Shown here: in pieces, positions 35,204-47,060 of the stretch
How positions within the stretch are numbered: the stretch's first letter is position 1
Layout: the number at the start of each line of letters is the position of its first letter
Origin: Rhynchospora pubera
Lineage: Eukaryota > Streptophyta > Magnoliopsida > Poales > Cyperaceae
Assembly: GCA_028095005.1 (NCBI GenBank)
Contig: CM051462.1
Coordinates: 237,454,973-237,518,972 of the forward strand
Direction of reading: 5' to 3'
Length of the DNA stretch: 64,000 bases
Program-made: the position numbers and the translations under genes
The notes under the pieces: generated by a model
Told to the model about the DNA's origin: nothing
The model's input: only the letters and a program-made list of their open reading frames with translations
Database searches by the model: none

Positions 35204-36331
35204 TGAGTTTACCGATACTGATATATTTATTATTGGTTTTAAGTTTTTATTATACTTTTGTAATCTCTTTCTTTATTAATGAAAATTACTAGCAAAACTC
35301 ACAAAAAAATTATTTAAAAAGTTAATTTATGTCATTTCGAGAATTCATTTGCAGAATGGAAATAATTAGCAGAGGAGAAATCTATCGGAAATGAATCAGA
35401 AGATATCAAAATTTAAATAAGAAAGAATTTTTTTTTTTTGTTTAGACGTATGGAATCAGCTAAACATTTTCTTCCAACAAATACAAAACCGGATGATTCT
35501 GTACTTTTTATTAGTTCTTCCTCTCGAATTGAGGCCCATTATTCTGTACTTTTTGAGTTTTAGTGCTGTGTGAAACGAACTCGAGAAATTACATAATTGT
35601 ATATGGGTGTTTCTTCTTGAAAAGTTTGTAATTTAAAATTTACTCTCTTTTTTTTTGTCTTGGGATATAAATAAGAAACTCTAATTTATACAGCTCAATT
35701 GAGTTGTGCGTAGTCAAGAAATGCAAAAAACAAAATGGCGAGTCAAATTAATTTCCGCATAAGCTACGAGTTCTGACCATGCTAGTATAGTAGTACTGTC
35801 AAAAGGGGAAAATAAAAAAGATTTAATTAGGAGCTAATTATCGATCGACAAGTGTCAGGCACTTGACTGCCACGTAAGTCGACAGAGGGACCTAAAAAAT
35901 TGGCAAATGGTGTGGATCCGATCTTTTGTTCTCTTTATAAAATAGAGCATAGTGGCCGTTAAGAAAATGCACGCGCCGCTTTCAAGTAAGATTTTATTGG
36001 TGGGATTACAACTGTTTTTGGGTTGGTCGGTTCTCTTCAAGTGGCCGTTGCCGGAATATAAAAATATAAGTATTTAGAAAATTGTCATGTTGAGTTTTTC
36101 AAGATTCATTGAGTTATAATTGTTGTCTAGTAATTATGAATAAATGGTCTAGATTTTGAAAGAACTCATTTATATTAGAATTTGCTTAAATATTGAAAGA
36201 AAATTTTAGTCCTCCACAGAATAACCTAGTATTTAATTATTACCGCCAATGAGCTTTTCATAACATTTATCACCACCATTGTCTTCATCATCATTAGAGG
36301 TAGACTAAAATAAGCCATGAGTCAATAACTA

Positions 36332-36540
36332 ATGGATGGGCCCGTCAGCCATAACTATATCTCAATTTTTTTATGTTTTGGTAGCCGATCTGATTCGTTC
36401 AACATACTTTCCATATTGAAACTTTGTTGGCGATCAAATTTTACTTTTTTCCAAATATTTTTATTATTATTTTCAGATTTTTTTTTAAAAATAATTGTTA
36501 TCGGAGGGTTTATAATTATTAAAATTAAGAATTTTAAAAT
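36332..36540. mobile_element. Truncated Mutator-type MITE (one arm)
   Basis: CCGTCAGCCATAACTATATC, TCTCAATTTTT, CCGATCTGATTCGTTCAACA and TTTCCATATTGAAACT follow one arm of the MITE at 10910-11270. The opposite arm is missing. Confidence 0.5.
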
Positions 36541-36931
36541 CATCAGATTTAATGATTTGTTTCATTGTTTTTGCTTGGTAGTTTTTCTGGTCTTGTTTGA
36601 TATTTGTTATGTTAATTGATGTTTGTTTATTATTAGGTATTTGTTATAGTTTGACATTTGTTATGTCATTAAAAATAATGTACTCATCTACGCCACTTAG
36701 CCACTAACTAACTAACTAACTAACAATGTGATAATTGCATCGTACGTGCACTTAATTAATTATGTAATCAGACATAGTAGTACATGCATTTCCACTCTTA
36801 TGAGCTCTCCTCAATAGTACTAGGGTTCGGCTTTCCAATTATTGTGGGGTCTCACTCTTTGGTTGCTTGGTTTAATCTAATCCTTTGAATTATGATCATC
36901 CAATGCTCGTCAATTTTAAAAAGGTGTACAA

Positions 36932-37250
36932 TGAAAACTTAAAGAACAACTCAAAGACACAGTATTTAACGTGGTTCAGTACGAATTCGTACCTACATCC
37001 ACACGCACACACACCATCACTCTTTTTTATTTCTTTTTAATGGTTTTTTAGTACAGAATACAATAGAATAAGTTGAGGAAGAGAGATACCCCTTTATAGA
37101 AACATAGGTAGGCATAAATAAACTTTCTATATACAACAAACCACACAAGGAAATAAAATCACAGCCTTGCCAAATGATTTCGGCTCAGATCCTTGCCATT
37201 TCGGACCGAATCCACCTGGAGCTCGGATCCTCTATGGCGTCTCATCCACA
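36932..37250 (-). repeat. 3' LTR of the copia element
   Basis: 319 bp, TG...CA on the minus strand, adjoining the polypurine tract at 37251-37262. Contains one TTCGGACCGAA palindrome (37200-37210). Confidence 0.95.
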
Positions 37251-37262
37251 CTCCCCCTCAAG
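37251..37262 (-). other. Polypurine tract of the copia element
   Basis: The minus strand reads CTTGAGGGGGAG directly before the 3' LTR. It overlaps the end of the polyprotein frame (stop at 37258-37260). Confidence 0.88.
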
Positions 37263-40200
37263 TTGGCAGGTAGATGTCTTGCATGCCCAACTTGCCAATC
37301 GCTCCATGGAAGATAGTGCTAGATACTCCTTTTGTCAGTATGTCTGCCAATTGCTCTTCTGTTCTTACATGAGGAATGCTAATGATTTTTTCTTCCAAGT
37401 TTTGTCGGATAAAGTGTCGATCAACCTCAATATGCTTGGTCCTGTCATGTTGCACTGGATTTTGAGATATTGCAATTGCCGCCTTGTTGTCACAAAACAA
37501 TTTCATTTCCTTGTTGTCATAGAGACCAAGATCCTTAAGCACTCTCTTTATCCATAGTAACTCTTGTAATCCTTTAGCAATCCCCCTGAATTCTGCTTCA
37601 GCACTTGATAAAGCCACTACCTTTTGTTTCTTACTTCTCCATGTAACCAAATTACCTCCAACAAATGTGAAGTATCCAGATGTGGATTTCCTGTCAATTA
37701 CATCTCCAGCCCAGTCAGAATCTGTATACCCTTCAACATGAAGATGACCATTTCTTCGGAAGAAGATGCCTCGTCCTGGAGATCCTTTGAGATATCTCAA
37801 AATCCACATAACAGCCTCCATATGTTGTTCGCTGGGAGCATGCATGAACTGACTTACCACAGACACGGCATAGGCAATATCAGGCCGAGTATGTGATAAG
37901 TAAATCAGCCTTCCAACCAACCTCTGGTATTGATCCTTATTTGTAGGTGCCTGGTCAGAAAATAACCCTAACTTGGTGTTTTGCTTAGTTGGTGTGTCAA
38001 CAGGTTTACAATCCAACATACCTGTTTCTGCTAATAAGTCAAGCACATATTTTCTTTGAGATAAAGAAATACCTTCCTTATTGCGTGCTACTTCAATTCC
38101 TAGAAAGTATTTTAAGCCTCCCAGATTCTTCATTTCAAACTCTCTAGACAATTTTCCTTCCAAATCATGGATTCCTTCTGAGTCATTACATGTAATTATC
38201 ATGTCATCAACATAGATTATCAAGATTACAATTTTCTCTTTATCCTTAAGAAAGAACAAAGTGTGGTCAGTATCACTCTGAGTATATCCATATCCCTTCA
38301 TAGCACTACAGAATCTTCCAAACCAGGCCCTAGGAGATTGCTTCAAACCATACAACGCCTTTTTCAGTCTGCACACAAGAGGTTGACTGCTTGAGTGACC
38401 ATATCCTGGTGGTATGTCCATGTAAATCTCCTCATCAATGTCACCATGCAAAAAAACATTCTTCACATCAAATTGGTGTAGTGGCCAGTCTTGATTTGCT
38501 GCAATGGACAGTAAAATTCTAACAGTATTCAGCTTTGCTACTGGTGAGAAAGTTTCCTGATAATCCACTCCATATGTCTGAGAGTAGCCTTTTGCCACCA
38601 GTCTCGCCTTATATCTGTCTATTTCTCCAGTGGGCCCATACTTGACTGTAAATACCCATTTGCAGCCTACTGTCTTTCTGTTTTTTGGCCTTGTTACTAA
38701 TTCCCAAGTATCATTCTTCTCCAGTGCATCCATTTCCGTCTTCATTGCCTCCACCCATTTTGAATCACTGAGAGCTTCACTTAGGTTAGTTGGAATGTGA
38801 ACTGATGCAAGAGTTCTATCAAACACCTTCACAGGTTCTGGCATATGAGACAAGGTCATGAAATTTGCCATTGCATACCTGCCCTCACCACTTTCATCTG
38901 GTCTGTACCTCTTAGGTGGTTTTCCTTTGTTGATCCTGAAAGGTAACTGATAAACTGGATTAGTAGTAATAGGCTCAGAATTACTTACCTCTGACTCAGG
39001 AGATTGATCATGTGGTGAAGTAGGGGACTGTATCATTTTTTCATCTTCACTTTCCACATTTTCTTCTGATGGACCCGAGATAATCAGTGGGTCCGTTTCT
39101 GGATTTGAATTCTCTCCTTCAGCTTCAAATCTCGGACCAAACTGGTCTGAGTTCGGATCGAGAGGGTTATGGTTCGGACCGAAATGGCTTGAGTTCGGAC
39201 CGAATTGGTCACAACTCGGACCGAGATAGTTGGAATTCGGACCGAGCAGATCGGATTCTTCTGGACAGAGACTAGATTTCGGACCGAAATGGTCTGAATT
39301 CGGACCGAAATGCACATGTTCAGGGCTGAAACTTCTACTTCTTACTGCATCAAACCAGAGCTCATTGTCTATTACATTCTCCCCCTGAGAATGAGTCGGG
39401 TTTGTGCCAAAATATCCTTCATTTTCAATAAATGTTACATCCATGGTAGTATAGACCCGTTTTGAGATTGGATTCAAACACCTATAACCCTTTTGTCGTT
39501 GACCATACCCTATGAACACACACTTTTCAGCACATGGGTCAAGTTTAGAGCGTTGATGTTTTTGTATGTGAACATAAGCTATGCAACCAAATACTTTAGA
39601 TGGGATGTTTAGGACAGAAGGGATCACAGTATAGGTTGAGAGTTTCTGTAAAGGTGTTTGAAATTTAATTGGTGCAGAAGGTAGTCTATTCATCAAATAC
39701 ACTGCTGAGGTAACTGCATGATCCCAGTAAGAATTGGGAACATTGTTTTCAAGCATCATTGCTCTGGTCATTTCCAAAATTTGTCTGTTCTTACGTTCTG
39801 CCTTACCATTTTGCTGAGGAGTACCAACACAACTGGTCTCATGGATAATTCCATTGGTTTGAAAAAACTCGCCTAGTATTTTATTGACAAATTCCCTACC
39901 ATTATCGCTTCTGAATACTTTGACATTTCTATCAAATTGAGTTTTGACCATGGTAATGAAGGATCTAATGGCAAGTGGCATGGTAATGAAGGATCTAATG
40001 GCAAGTGGTACTTCAGATTTATGTTTCACTACATTAATCCAAGTCATTCTAGTGCAGTCATCAACAAACAAGACAAACCATTTATTTCCTACTAGGGAGT
40101 CAACTGGGGAAGGTCCCCAAACATCAGAATGAACCAAATCAAATGGAGCTCTATTATTACTATCATTTTCTAGGTTTCTAGCAAAATGAGCTCGATGGCT

Positions 40201-41898
40201 CTTAGATTTGATACACACATCACAATCAAAACTATCATTCTCAAAACCAGAAAACAGACTTGGATAAAGTTTTCTTAGGTACCCAAAAGATGGATGCCCT
40301 AAGCGTCTATGCCATATCCAAATAGAAGACTTCCTTTTCAGCATCGAACCCGCAGTCATGTGAGTCTGTCCAACAGCCAAGTCCTCTAAATGATACAGCC
40401 CTCCTCTTCTAGTACCACGACCAATGATCTCCTTCGTCAAGAGGTCCTGAAAAAGACAAAATCTGGAATACATGAGCACAACACAGTTATGTTCCTCACA
40501 TAATTGTCCTACAGATAGAAGTTTTGATGAAAGAGAAGGGACCAAGAGAGTGTTAGGAAGAGTAAGAGAGGATGAAAATTGAATTTCGCCAGCCCCTGTG
40601 ACTGGATAGATCTCCCCATTTGCATTGATGATCTCAGTTCTCCTTAGTATAGATTCTCTTACCAAATCATCTTTATCATAAGTCATATGATTTGTTGCCC
40701 CTAAATCAATAATCCAAGATTTATCAGTGCTACATGTATTTAGAACAAAGATTTTACCTTGATTACTCTCAAAAGAGGGTAAAATTGTGAGTTTCTCTGC
40801 TGTTTTCGGACCGAAATTCTCACAGTTCGGTCTGAAATGCTTACTGACTGGACCCGAAACAGTCACATTTGCAACTGCTAGGGCCTTTTCATCTGATACA
40901 GCTCCTTCTTCCATTCGTGCCTTTCCCTGCTTCTTCCTTTTATTTTCCTCCCACCAGTCTGGATATCCAATTAACTTAAAGCATTGTTCTACAGAGTGTT
41001 TTGGATTTTTGCAGTGGGTACACCCTCCGGGTGGAACTGGTTTTTTATTGTTCGGTTTCGGAGGATAGCTGGATTTCTGAAGGTTTAAGGTTTGGGTCTT
41101 TGCTAGCATGGCCAAGGAATTATCCCCAACTTCTCCCCCAGTCAACATAACCATTTGTCGCCTTTCCTCCTTCCTCACCAAGGCAAACGTCTCTTCCACT
41201 GTAGGGAGGGGGTTAATTTGGAGTACACTAGCCCTAACCTGGTCCAATTTATCATCTAAACCATCCAAAAAAGTCAGCACCCTATCTTCCTGTACTAATT
41301 TCTGGTATTTTTCAATATCGTGTGGACATTTCATGGGATTTGGTCTACGAGTGTCTAATTCCTTCCACAACCCTTGGAGTGTACTATAAAAATTTTGGAC
41401 TAAGTCTCCATTTTGTTTGACTTTACCAATTTTCCTTTTTAGGTCCAAGATTTGAGACAAATCACTACCATCAAAGTAAGATGTGTTAACTGCATCTCAT
41501 ACCTCCTTGGCAGTAGAGTAAGGTAAGAAGGTACCTATTAGTGATGAGTCCATAGAGTTGATCATGAAATCTTTGACCTGAGAATCCAGTACCAACCAAC
41601 GCTTATAAGCTTCCTCGTCCGAAGACTTTGGCCGAGTCGATCCATCAAGATGACCCAATCTATCGCGGCCGTTGAGCTTCATCTCCAGCATCTGTGACCA
41701 CAGATAAAAGTTCGTCCCATCTAGCTTGATTGACATCGCTGAGGTGAACCCTTCTTGGCTTTGGGTGTTTGATGGAGGTCTCGGTTGTGTAAGTAATTGG
41801 GACAAGGTGTTATTCAGATTCTGGATGAGAGTCATAGCATCTAGTGAATTAGGATCAGGAATAGGTGGTTTAGGGTTCGAATCATTAGGGGTACTCAT
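37258..41898 (-). pseudogene. Copia gag-pol polyprotein with one internal stop codon
   Basis: ATG at 41898. The frame reads to a TGA at 41497-41499, then continues in the same frame to 37258, about 1,546 codons in all. Upstream of the stop is the Gag N-terminus. Downstream come Gag with a CCHC knuckle (C-T-H-C-x4-H-x4-C, near 41020), protease, integrase (HHCC zinc region, then a D-D-E core with SDVWGP, RSDNGREF, GTPQQNGKAER), a spacer rich in FGPNS-like repeats, reverse transcriptase (YVDD at 38203-38214) and RNase H (DSDWAGD...KSTSGY, SSAEAE). The protease box reads D-L-G-A (40696-40707) instead of D-S/T-G-A. Integrase carries a perfect 30-bp tandem duplication at 39944-40003, adding ten residues. 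With the stop and altered protease the copy is probably not autonomous, although very young. Confidence 0.93.
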
Positions 41899-42060
41899 GG
41901 TTTAAAGATAGTTTCGGTCCGAAACAGAGGAATTTCGGTCCGAAATTATGGTTCTGGTCGAGGTTTCGAGGAGATTTGTGCAGTAATTCGCACAGAGAAA
42001 TAAGCAACAGCTGTGCAGTAACTCGCACAGGTATTAAACACGCAGGTTCAAGGACCTACT

Positions 42061-42072
42061 GCTCTGATACCA
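42061..42072 (-). other. Primer binding site of the copia element
   Basis: Minus strand TGGTATCAGAGC, complementary to initiator methionine tRNA, directly after the 5' LTR. Confidence 0.93.
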
Positions 42073-42391
42073 TGAAAACTTAAAGAACAACTCAAAGACA
42101 CAGTATTTAACGTGGTTCAGTACGAATTCGTACCTACATCCACACGCACACACACCATCACTCTTTTTTATTTCTTTTTAATGGTTTTTTAGTACAGAAT
42201 ACAATAGAATAAGTTGAGAAAGAGAGATACCCCTTTATAGAAACATAGGTAGGCATAAATAAACTTTCTATATACAACAAACCACACAAGGAAATAAAAT
42301 CACAGCCTTGCCAAATGATTTCGGCTCAGATCCTTGCCATTTCGGACCGAATCCACCTGGAGCTCGGATCCTCTATGGCGTCTCATCCACA
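42073..42391 (-). repeat. 5' LTR of the copia element
   Basis: 319 bp, matching 36932-37250 except for one base as read by eye. It lies next to the primer binding site and would hold the promoter, R and U5 regions. Confidence 0.95.
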
Positions 42392-42396
42392 TACAA

Positions 42397-43757
42397 TAAT
42401 TGGATAGGAGTCAAACCCCATTTCACCAAAAGTCACCAATGGCGACCCCCTCGTGTGCAACTACACGTTGGTGACCCGGTCAAAATTAATGGAAGATATT
42501 CAAGTTATTAAACTATGAAGATTGAATCTAAATTTCTTATTTAAAGAAATCAAGTGACATGGCCCAAGACCTAAAAACACAATGATTAAGTTAGATGGAA
42601 GTTCATTATGTCAGTAGAGCATTACAAAGTCGATATGATATATATTTAATTAATCCAAGTTCTATAATTCCAAACTTCGGCGCCGAAGTTTTTTTCCTCG
42701 CACCTTCAAATAACGTCGGCCGTCTACAACGGTTACAACCCAAATAAGGTAAAACAGTATTGTCCTGTCTATTGGCGCCATATAATTAATTAGGATTTTT
42801 TTTGTTTTTCAAAAAAAAAATAATAATTAGGATTTAAAATCTCTCTCTAACCACGCTACCTATAGGGCATAGGCTATAGGCTATAGCCCACAGCATCTCG
42901 TCACTTTCTTATTTTGTTTTGTTTTTCCTTAATTTTCTTTACTTTTACCCTGTTATAACTTAGGCTCCGTTTGGATATGTGTGGGAAGAAAGAAAGAAGT
43001 ATTGGGAAGTGTGTAATTTTGTGAGGAGTTTGAATTGTTTATAATAAATTTGAATCTTCTTCTTTTTTTCTTCTTCCTATATCCAAACGGTGCCTTATAA
43101 GTAACTCGAACATACATTTAAGTCAACATGACTATAGACTTATCCACCATAAACTGAACTGATTGAACCACGCATTTAAGTCAACTCAGACTATAGACTA
43201 TAATTCGAACCCAAAAGTCCAAAATATACATTGAACTGATGGCGCACAATCTGAAACTTATGTCGCGTCGAAGTCAAACGACCCTAACTACAAATCCAAC
43301 TCTCACCTGAAATAATTTAGCACAGGACGACTAAAAACCCAATCCAACTGTATTTCATCAAATTGCCATTTCTAAATTTTAGAATTATATCGATATTATT
43401 GTAGATCTGAGCACCTCCGGAATGAATAAATGAATTAAATAGATGGCCTTACAAATTGATTGAATACCCTGTAGTATTCATGGTTTTGATTTTAGATTAC
43501 ACAGGCTATATTAAAATGATCAAAAGAAAAACTTGATTACAGCTTAGCTGATGAAATGCAACGGAGTGATTGTAATAAGAAATGTATGATGAATGATTAC
43601 TCCTTAACTAGCCTACTCAAACAAGTTGCAGCAGATCATGGTTTTATACTAAAAAAAAAAACAGTTAATGGTTCATCTATAAACTAATGAAAAAGATAAG
43701 CTTGGTTAGAGGGCCCTAAACACAAATATGATGCAATTGTATCACTTAGCTATGGAC
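42397..43757. other. Intergenic, upstream of CLE gene 3
   Basis: AT-rich apart from a short GC-richer patch at 42680-42780. Contains the Tourist-like MITE at 42963-43094 and no host gene. Confidence 0.4.
42963..43094. mobile_element. Tourist-like (PIF/Harbinger) MITE, copy 3
   Basis: Ends GGCTCCGTTTGGATAT and ATATCCAAACGGTGCC, flanked by TTA (42960-42962 and 43095-43097). The interior aligns with 16617-16780 (AGTATTGGGAAGTGTGTAA, GTTTATAAT). Confidence 0.8.
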
Positions 43758-43765
43758 TATAAATA
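43758..43765 (+). promoter_or_regulatory. TATA box of CLE gene 3
   Basis: TATAAATA, a good plant TATA match, 85 bases before the ATG at 43850. Confidence 0.6.
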
Positions 43766-43849
43766 CATGGTTGCATTATTGACTCCACAAGCGACTAAGT
43801 ATATCAATCATACATATATAAGTTCACTATAAGACCTCTAAACCTCATT

Positions 43850-44095
43850 ATGGCTATCAGATTTTATTTTTTGTTGATGCTGATTATAGGAATCGTGTTG
43901 GTTGGATCAGTTGATGGGCGCCCGCTTACCGGAAACCAGATGGAGTGGGTTAAAATGCAACCAGACGATAAAGTGATCGGCACACGACCAAGTGGCAAGC
44001 TTTATATGCAAAGTAAGTTGCGAGCACCATATGCAATGAGCAATGAAAATAAGAGGGAGGTGCCAGGAGGACCTGACCCGCAGCACCACCTCTGA
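43850..44095 (+). CDS. CLE-family signalling peptide precursor 3, divergent motif
   Basis: Intronless precursor of 81 aa. The signal peptide spans about residues 4-22 (YFLLMLIIGIVLVGS) with likely cleavage after VDG. A variable region follows, then the CLE motif REVPGGPDPQHH at residues 69-80 and a final L. The core V-P-G-G-P-D-P-x-H-H is complete, but position 2 is glutamate, where the CLE dodecapeptides I remember have hydrophobic, threonine or basic residues. A well-placed TATA box, an intact short frame and a signal peptide argue for a functional gene. The neighbour to the right is a KDSB fragment and then the intact PPR gene on the other strand. Receptor and role cannot be told from sequence. 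Confidence 0.88.
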   Translation: MAIRFYFLLMLIIGIVLVGSVDGRPLTGNQMEWVKMQPDDKVIGTRPSGKLYMQSKLRAPYAMSNENKREVPGGPDPQHHL

Positions 44096-44344
44096 GGCTC
44101 TGACAGAACCAAAAACCACAATGAGCTTGAGAAAATTAATTATGTGTTGTGTTCAACTGTAGAAGATTCAAGTTCTAACAGAAATGTTTCTTTTTGAGCG
44201 TTTTGCTTCTTTGACGATGTGAGGATGAAATTTCATGCAACTTCATATGCCAGCCTATATCATTTTATATTGAAAGAATTAATGTATTGTGATGAGCGAG
44301 CATATATATAATGCTAACTTGTCTCACGATCTACCTATTTTTTT

Positions 44345-47053
44345 AACAAGCAAAACAAGATTCATGTACCCAAGAATTGCATGCACGCACTTGAACCAGT
44401 TCATGACCACATTTTGTTTTTCGAATGATCGTAAATGTAAAAGACAAACACACAAACATTACTTTTATTTAAAAAGAAAAGGAAATAGCTATAAAACTGT
44501 AGGAAAAAGCAAACACCAGAACAACCATTCCAGTCAAACCAGAGAAACCTCTCTCTACCTAGACATGTTTAGCACTGCAAAAAGTTTCACACTACCAAAA
44601 TTGAGGAACAAATTAAAATAAAATAAAAAAAAAAAACCTACTCAATATTTTTCTTTCGCATAATAACTTCCATCGTATCAAGTATCAACATCTTCAGGAG
44701 TGTCAACACCATGAGCATCATGATCAACCTTAATTATCTGGCATTTCAAACACAATCAACTTACCATAAGAGCTAACAATAGCAGCCAATTTTTGTAACA
44801 GAACCAGAGAATAGCAAGAATTTCACATGTTTAATCCACATGACAAAACAAAACGATCAAATAATTCATAATGTTAGCATAAAACAATCCAAGCCAACAC
44901 AATGACAAATGGAAAAAAAATGAAAGAAATGAATAGCTTGCCTTGAATCATCAACAGAGACCTCTACTCAAATAATTTTTTATACAAAAAGAAATTGCAA
45001 GTGTACACGATGTATGCAAATCCTAAGTGCTAACAAAATATCATTTGACATTTTGATGAAATTTCAATCAATCCACATTCCACAACCCTACATGTTTGCT
45101 ACAGATAAGTAACCCTTGCAGCATTGCAACATATTGTACACATTTGCAGCCATTGGATATATAGGGCTGGAGATTAATGGAGTTGGCACATATCTCAATA
45201 CAATATAACCCTCCTATCTGTGCTGAGCTGCAACTTGTGTGTTGAGTACAACTGAGAACAGAGATAGATTTATCACTGGCTATAATCGACCTGACCAGGT
45301 TAAGACTGACCCAGTGGGCACATTAAATGGGTCAAATCAGGCCCACTGAATATATATAAAAGATCAAACCGTCAAATTTGTAGGATCTACAGAAAAGACA
45401 AATCAATTGAATTTTAGAGCAACCTTCATCTTATAACCATTCTGTAGAACTTGAGTTGTTCTAGATATTCCTCGAGTTGCAAAGGAGTTGTCTCCAGCTT
45501 AGGGCATTGTCTGAGCTTATTCGTTCAGGTATATCTTTAGGAACTCTGAATCATAGCACTGTACAATGACAAAAAAAAAAAAAAAAAGTTAACGACAAGC
45601 TTAAAATAATTAGGAAAGTACTCAATCTGTACTTTTAAAAGTAGTTAATGCATCAACCCAAAATATAAAACGGGGCACATGCCTTGACTCCTCAAAAGCA
45701 TGGAAGTATTCTCTATGCGCAAGAGCAAGCTTCGAACAAGCTTTGCTATAGAACTTACCCTTAATGATTTTTCAAATTAGATGAACAAAAAATGATGGCT
45801 GGTCTGGGAATTATTTCTTCTCTTTAGGACGCTAGGTGAGGAGTCATGTAGAGTTCTAATTGGTGTTTAGATATTTTGTAAGGGAACAAATTTAACTTGT
45901 CCTATTTATTAGAAATATTATAAATCATATGTGTTTCCCAAGAAAATCTTTCCTCGAAGAAGACAAGTGGTATTTCTAACTCCTTTAAAAGATTTTTTCT
46001 TTAGCTCTCCAGAAAAATAAAATAAAAGGGTAAAGAGATCTAGAAATGATGGTAATTTTGGAACATAAGGCACAAAGTATAATTCTATCCTTTCAAACGC
46101 ATCAGAATGAAACTCAAAATAGTTTTTCATGGGTATGCTGCATATACAACCAGTTTGTAAGGATATACCTGACATTTGGAATTTTAAGGGAGAAGAAAAC
46201 AAATGCATTTAGGAAAAATACCCAGCAACACCTATATGTAATTCAAGGAAGACTCGGCCTTTGGACGCTATGCGATTTACGTATGGAACCAATGCATTCA
46301 CATTTATCTGATTGTCAACTAGATAAGATCCATGTCTTGATTAAACTGTTTCTTTGTCTAGATTATAATCAAGGACTTTGGTGTAGCTACTTAATTCTAG
46401 TTGATGTGGTACTGCCCACTGGTACAAGTCATGCATCGGTCAGAATATACAATCTCAGGTAGTTATGACTGATGACATACCTGAATGACTGAATGCACAG
46501 ATGGGGAAGATATGTGAATTTCACATTCACTCTTCCAGACCTGAAACATTTAACTTAACCTTAAGAAGTCAAACATAGAATATGAATCAAAATGTCCAAA
46601 TTTATCATTGTGGACTCCTGTTGAAAGCTTATATTTGATAAAGGCCCTTTGAGGCTTAGATAACTAAAACTCCTACAAAGTTTAGTGCTAATAATAATAA
46701 TGATAATTTATTGAACGACAGCTCAAATCAAGGTCTTGAATTTATCATCCTCTGATCTAGTTATTGTACTTAATGATACTAGTTAATACCGGTACAGCAT
46801 CTTATCATCCCTCCCCCTCCATACTGAAAAAGGAAATATAGAAAAAAGGAAAAGGAAAAAAACTAAAGGAAGTTAAGCCTCAAGTGAGCAATTGAGCCAT
46901 AAATAAGACCTAGATGCAAAAAGAAGAAAGATATACAGCAAATAAATAAACAGAAAAGAAATAAAAATAAATATGGCTTACATGTCAGAACGGATTAAAT
47001 CTCTGGAGAAGTAAATAGCATAGCCATTACTGTCAATGATGCACTTGACTCAA
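44345..47053 (-). pseudogene. Truncated duplicate of the 3' part of the KDSB gene
   Basis: Matches the intact KDSB gene (about 50900-53330) through its 3' UTR, last exon, introns and part of exon 5. The last-exon copy (44640-44740) starts IIKVDHDAHGVDTPEDV and then hits a stop after an inserted stretch. The exon 7 copy (45420-45560) carries a roughly 25-bp insertion, the exon 6 copy (about 46490-46545) has lost key residues, and only the end of exon 5 is present (46985-47050). No promoter or 5' exons are present. Its upstream end is joined directly to the PPR gene, about 8 bp after the PPR stop codon and on the same strand. Confidence 0.92.
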
Positions 47054-47060
47054 TTCAGTT

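Larger units (their letters stand above)
34346..36926. other. Intergenic between PPR pseudogene and copia element
   Basis: Contains a MITE-like fold-back element (35008-35203), a fragment of the Mutator MITE core (36332-36540), a small duplicated GC-richer segment at 34775-34840 (a 30-odd-bp unit with GGTTGTGGTGTATGTCGGCA twice) and an (AACT)n run at 36703-36723. No host gene is visible. Confidence 0.45.
36932..42391 (-). mobile_element. Ty1/copia LTR retrotransposon, 5.46 kb, very recent insertion
   Basis: Complete element with 319-bp LTRs at both ends, primer binding site, polypurine tract and 5-bp target duplication TACAA (36927-36931 and 42392-42396). The LTRs differ at one position by eye (GTTGAGGAAG at 37075 region versus GTTGAGAAAG), so insertion was recent. 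The polyprotein is nearly open but has an in-frame stop. CGGACCG palindromes are scattered through LTR, leader, gag and pol. Confidence 0.97.

Noticed and set aside
36354..36619. Hydrophobic frames over the truncated Mutator MITE
   Set aside because: AT-rich MITE arm sequence gives phenylalanine/isoleucine-rich frames by chance on both strands.
44289..44621. 110-codon plus-strand frame after CLE gene 3
   Set aside because: It overlaps the 3' end of the KDSB duplicate; the equivalent region at 50900-51200 does not conserve the frame.
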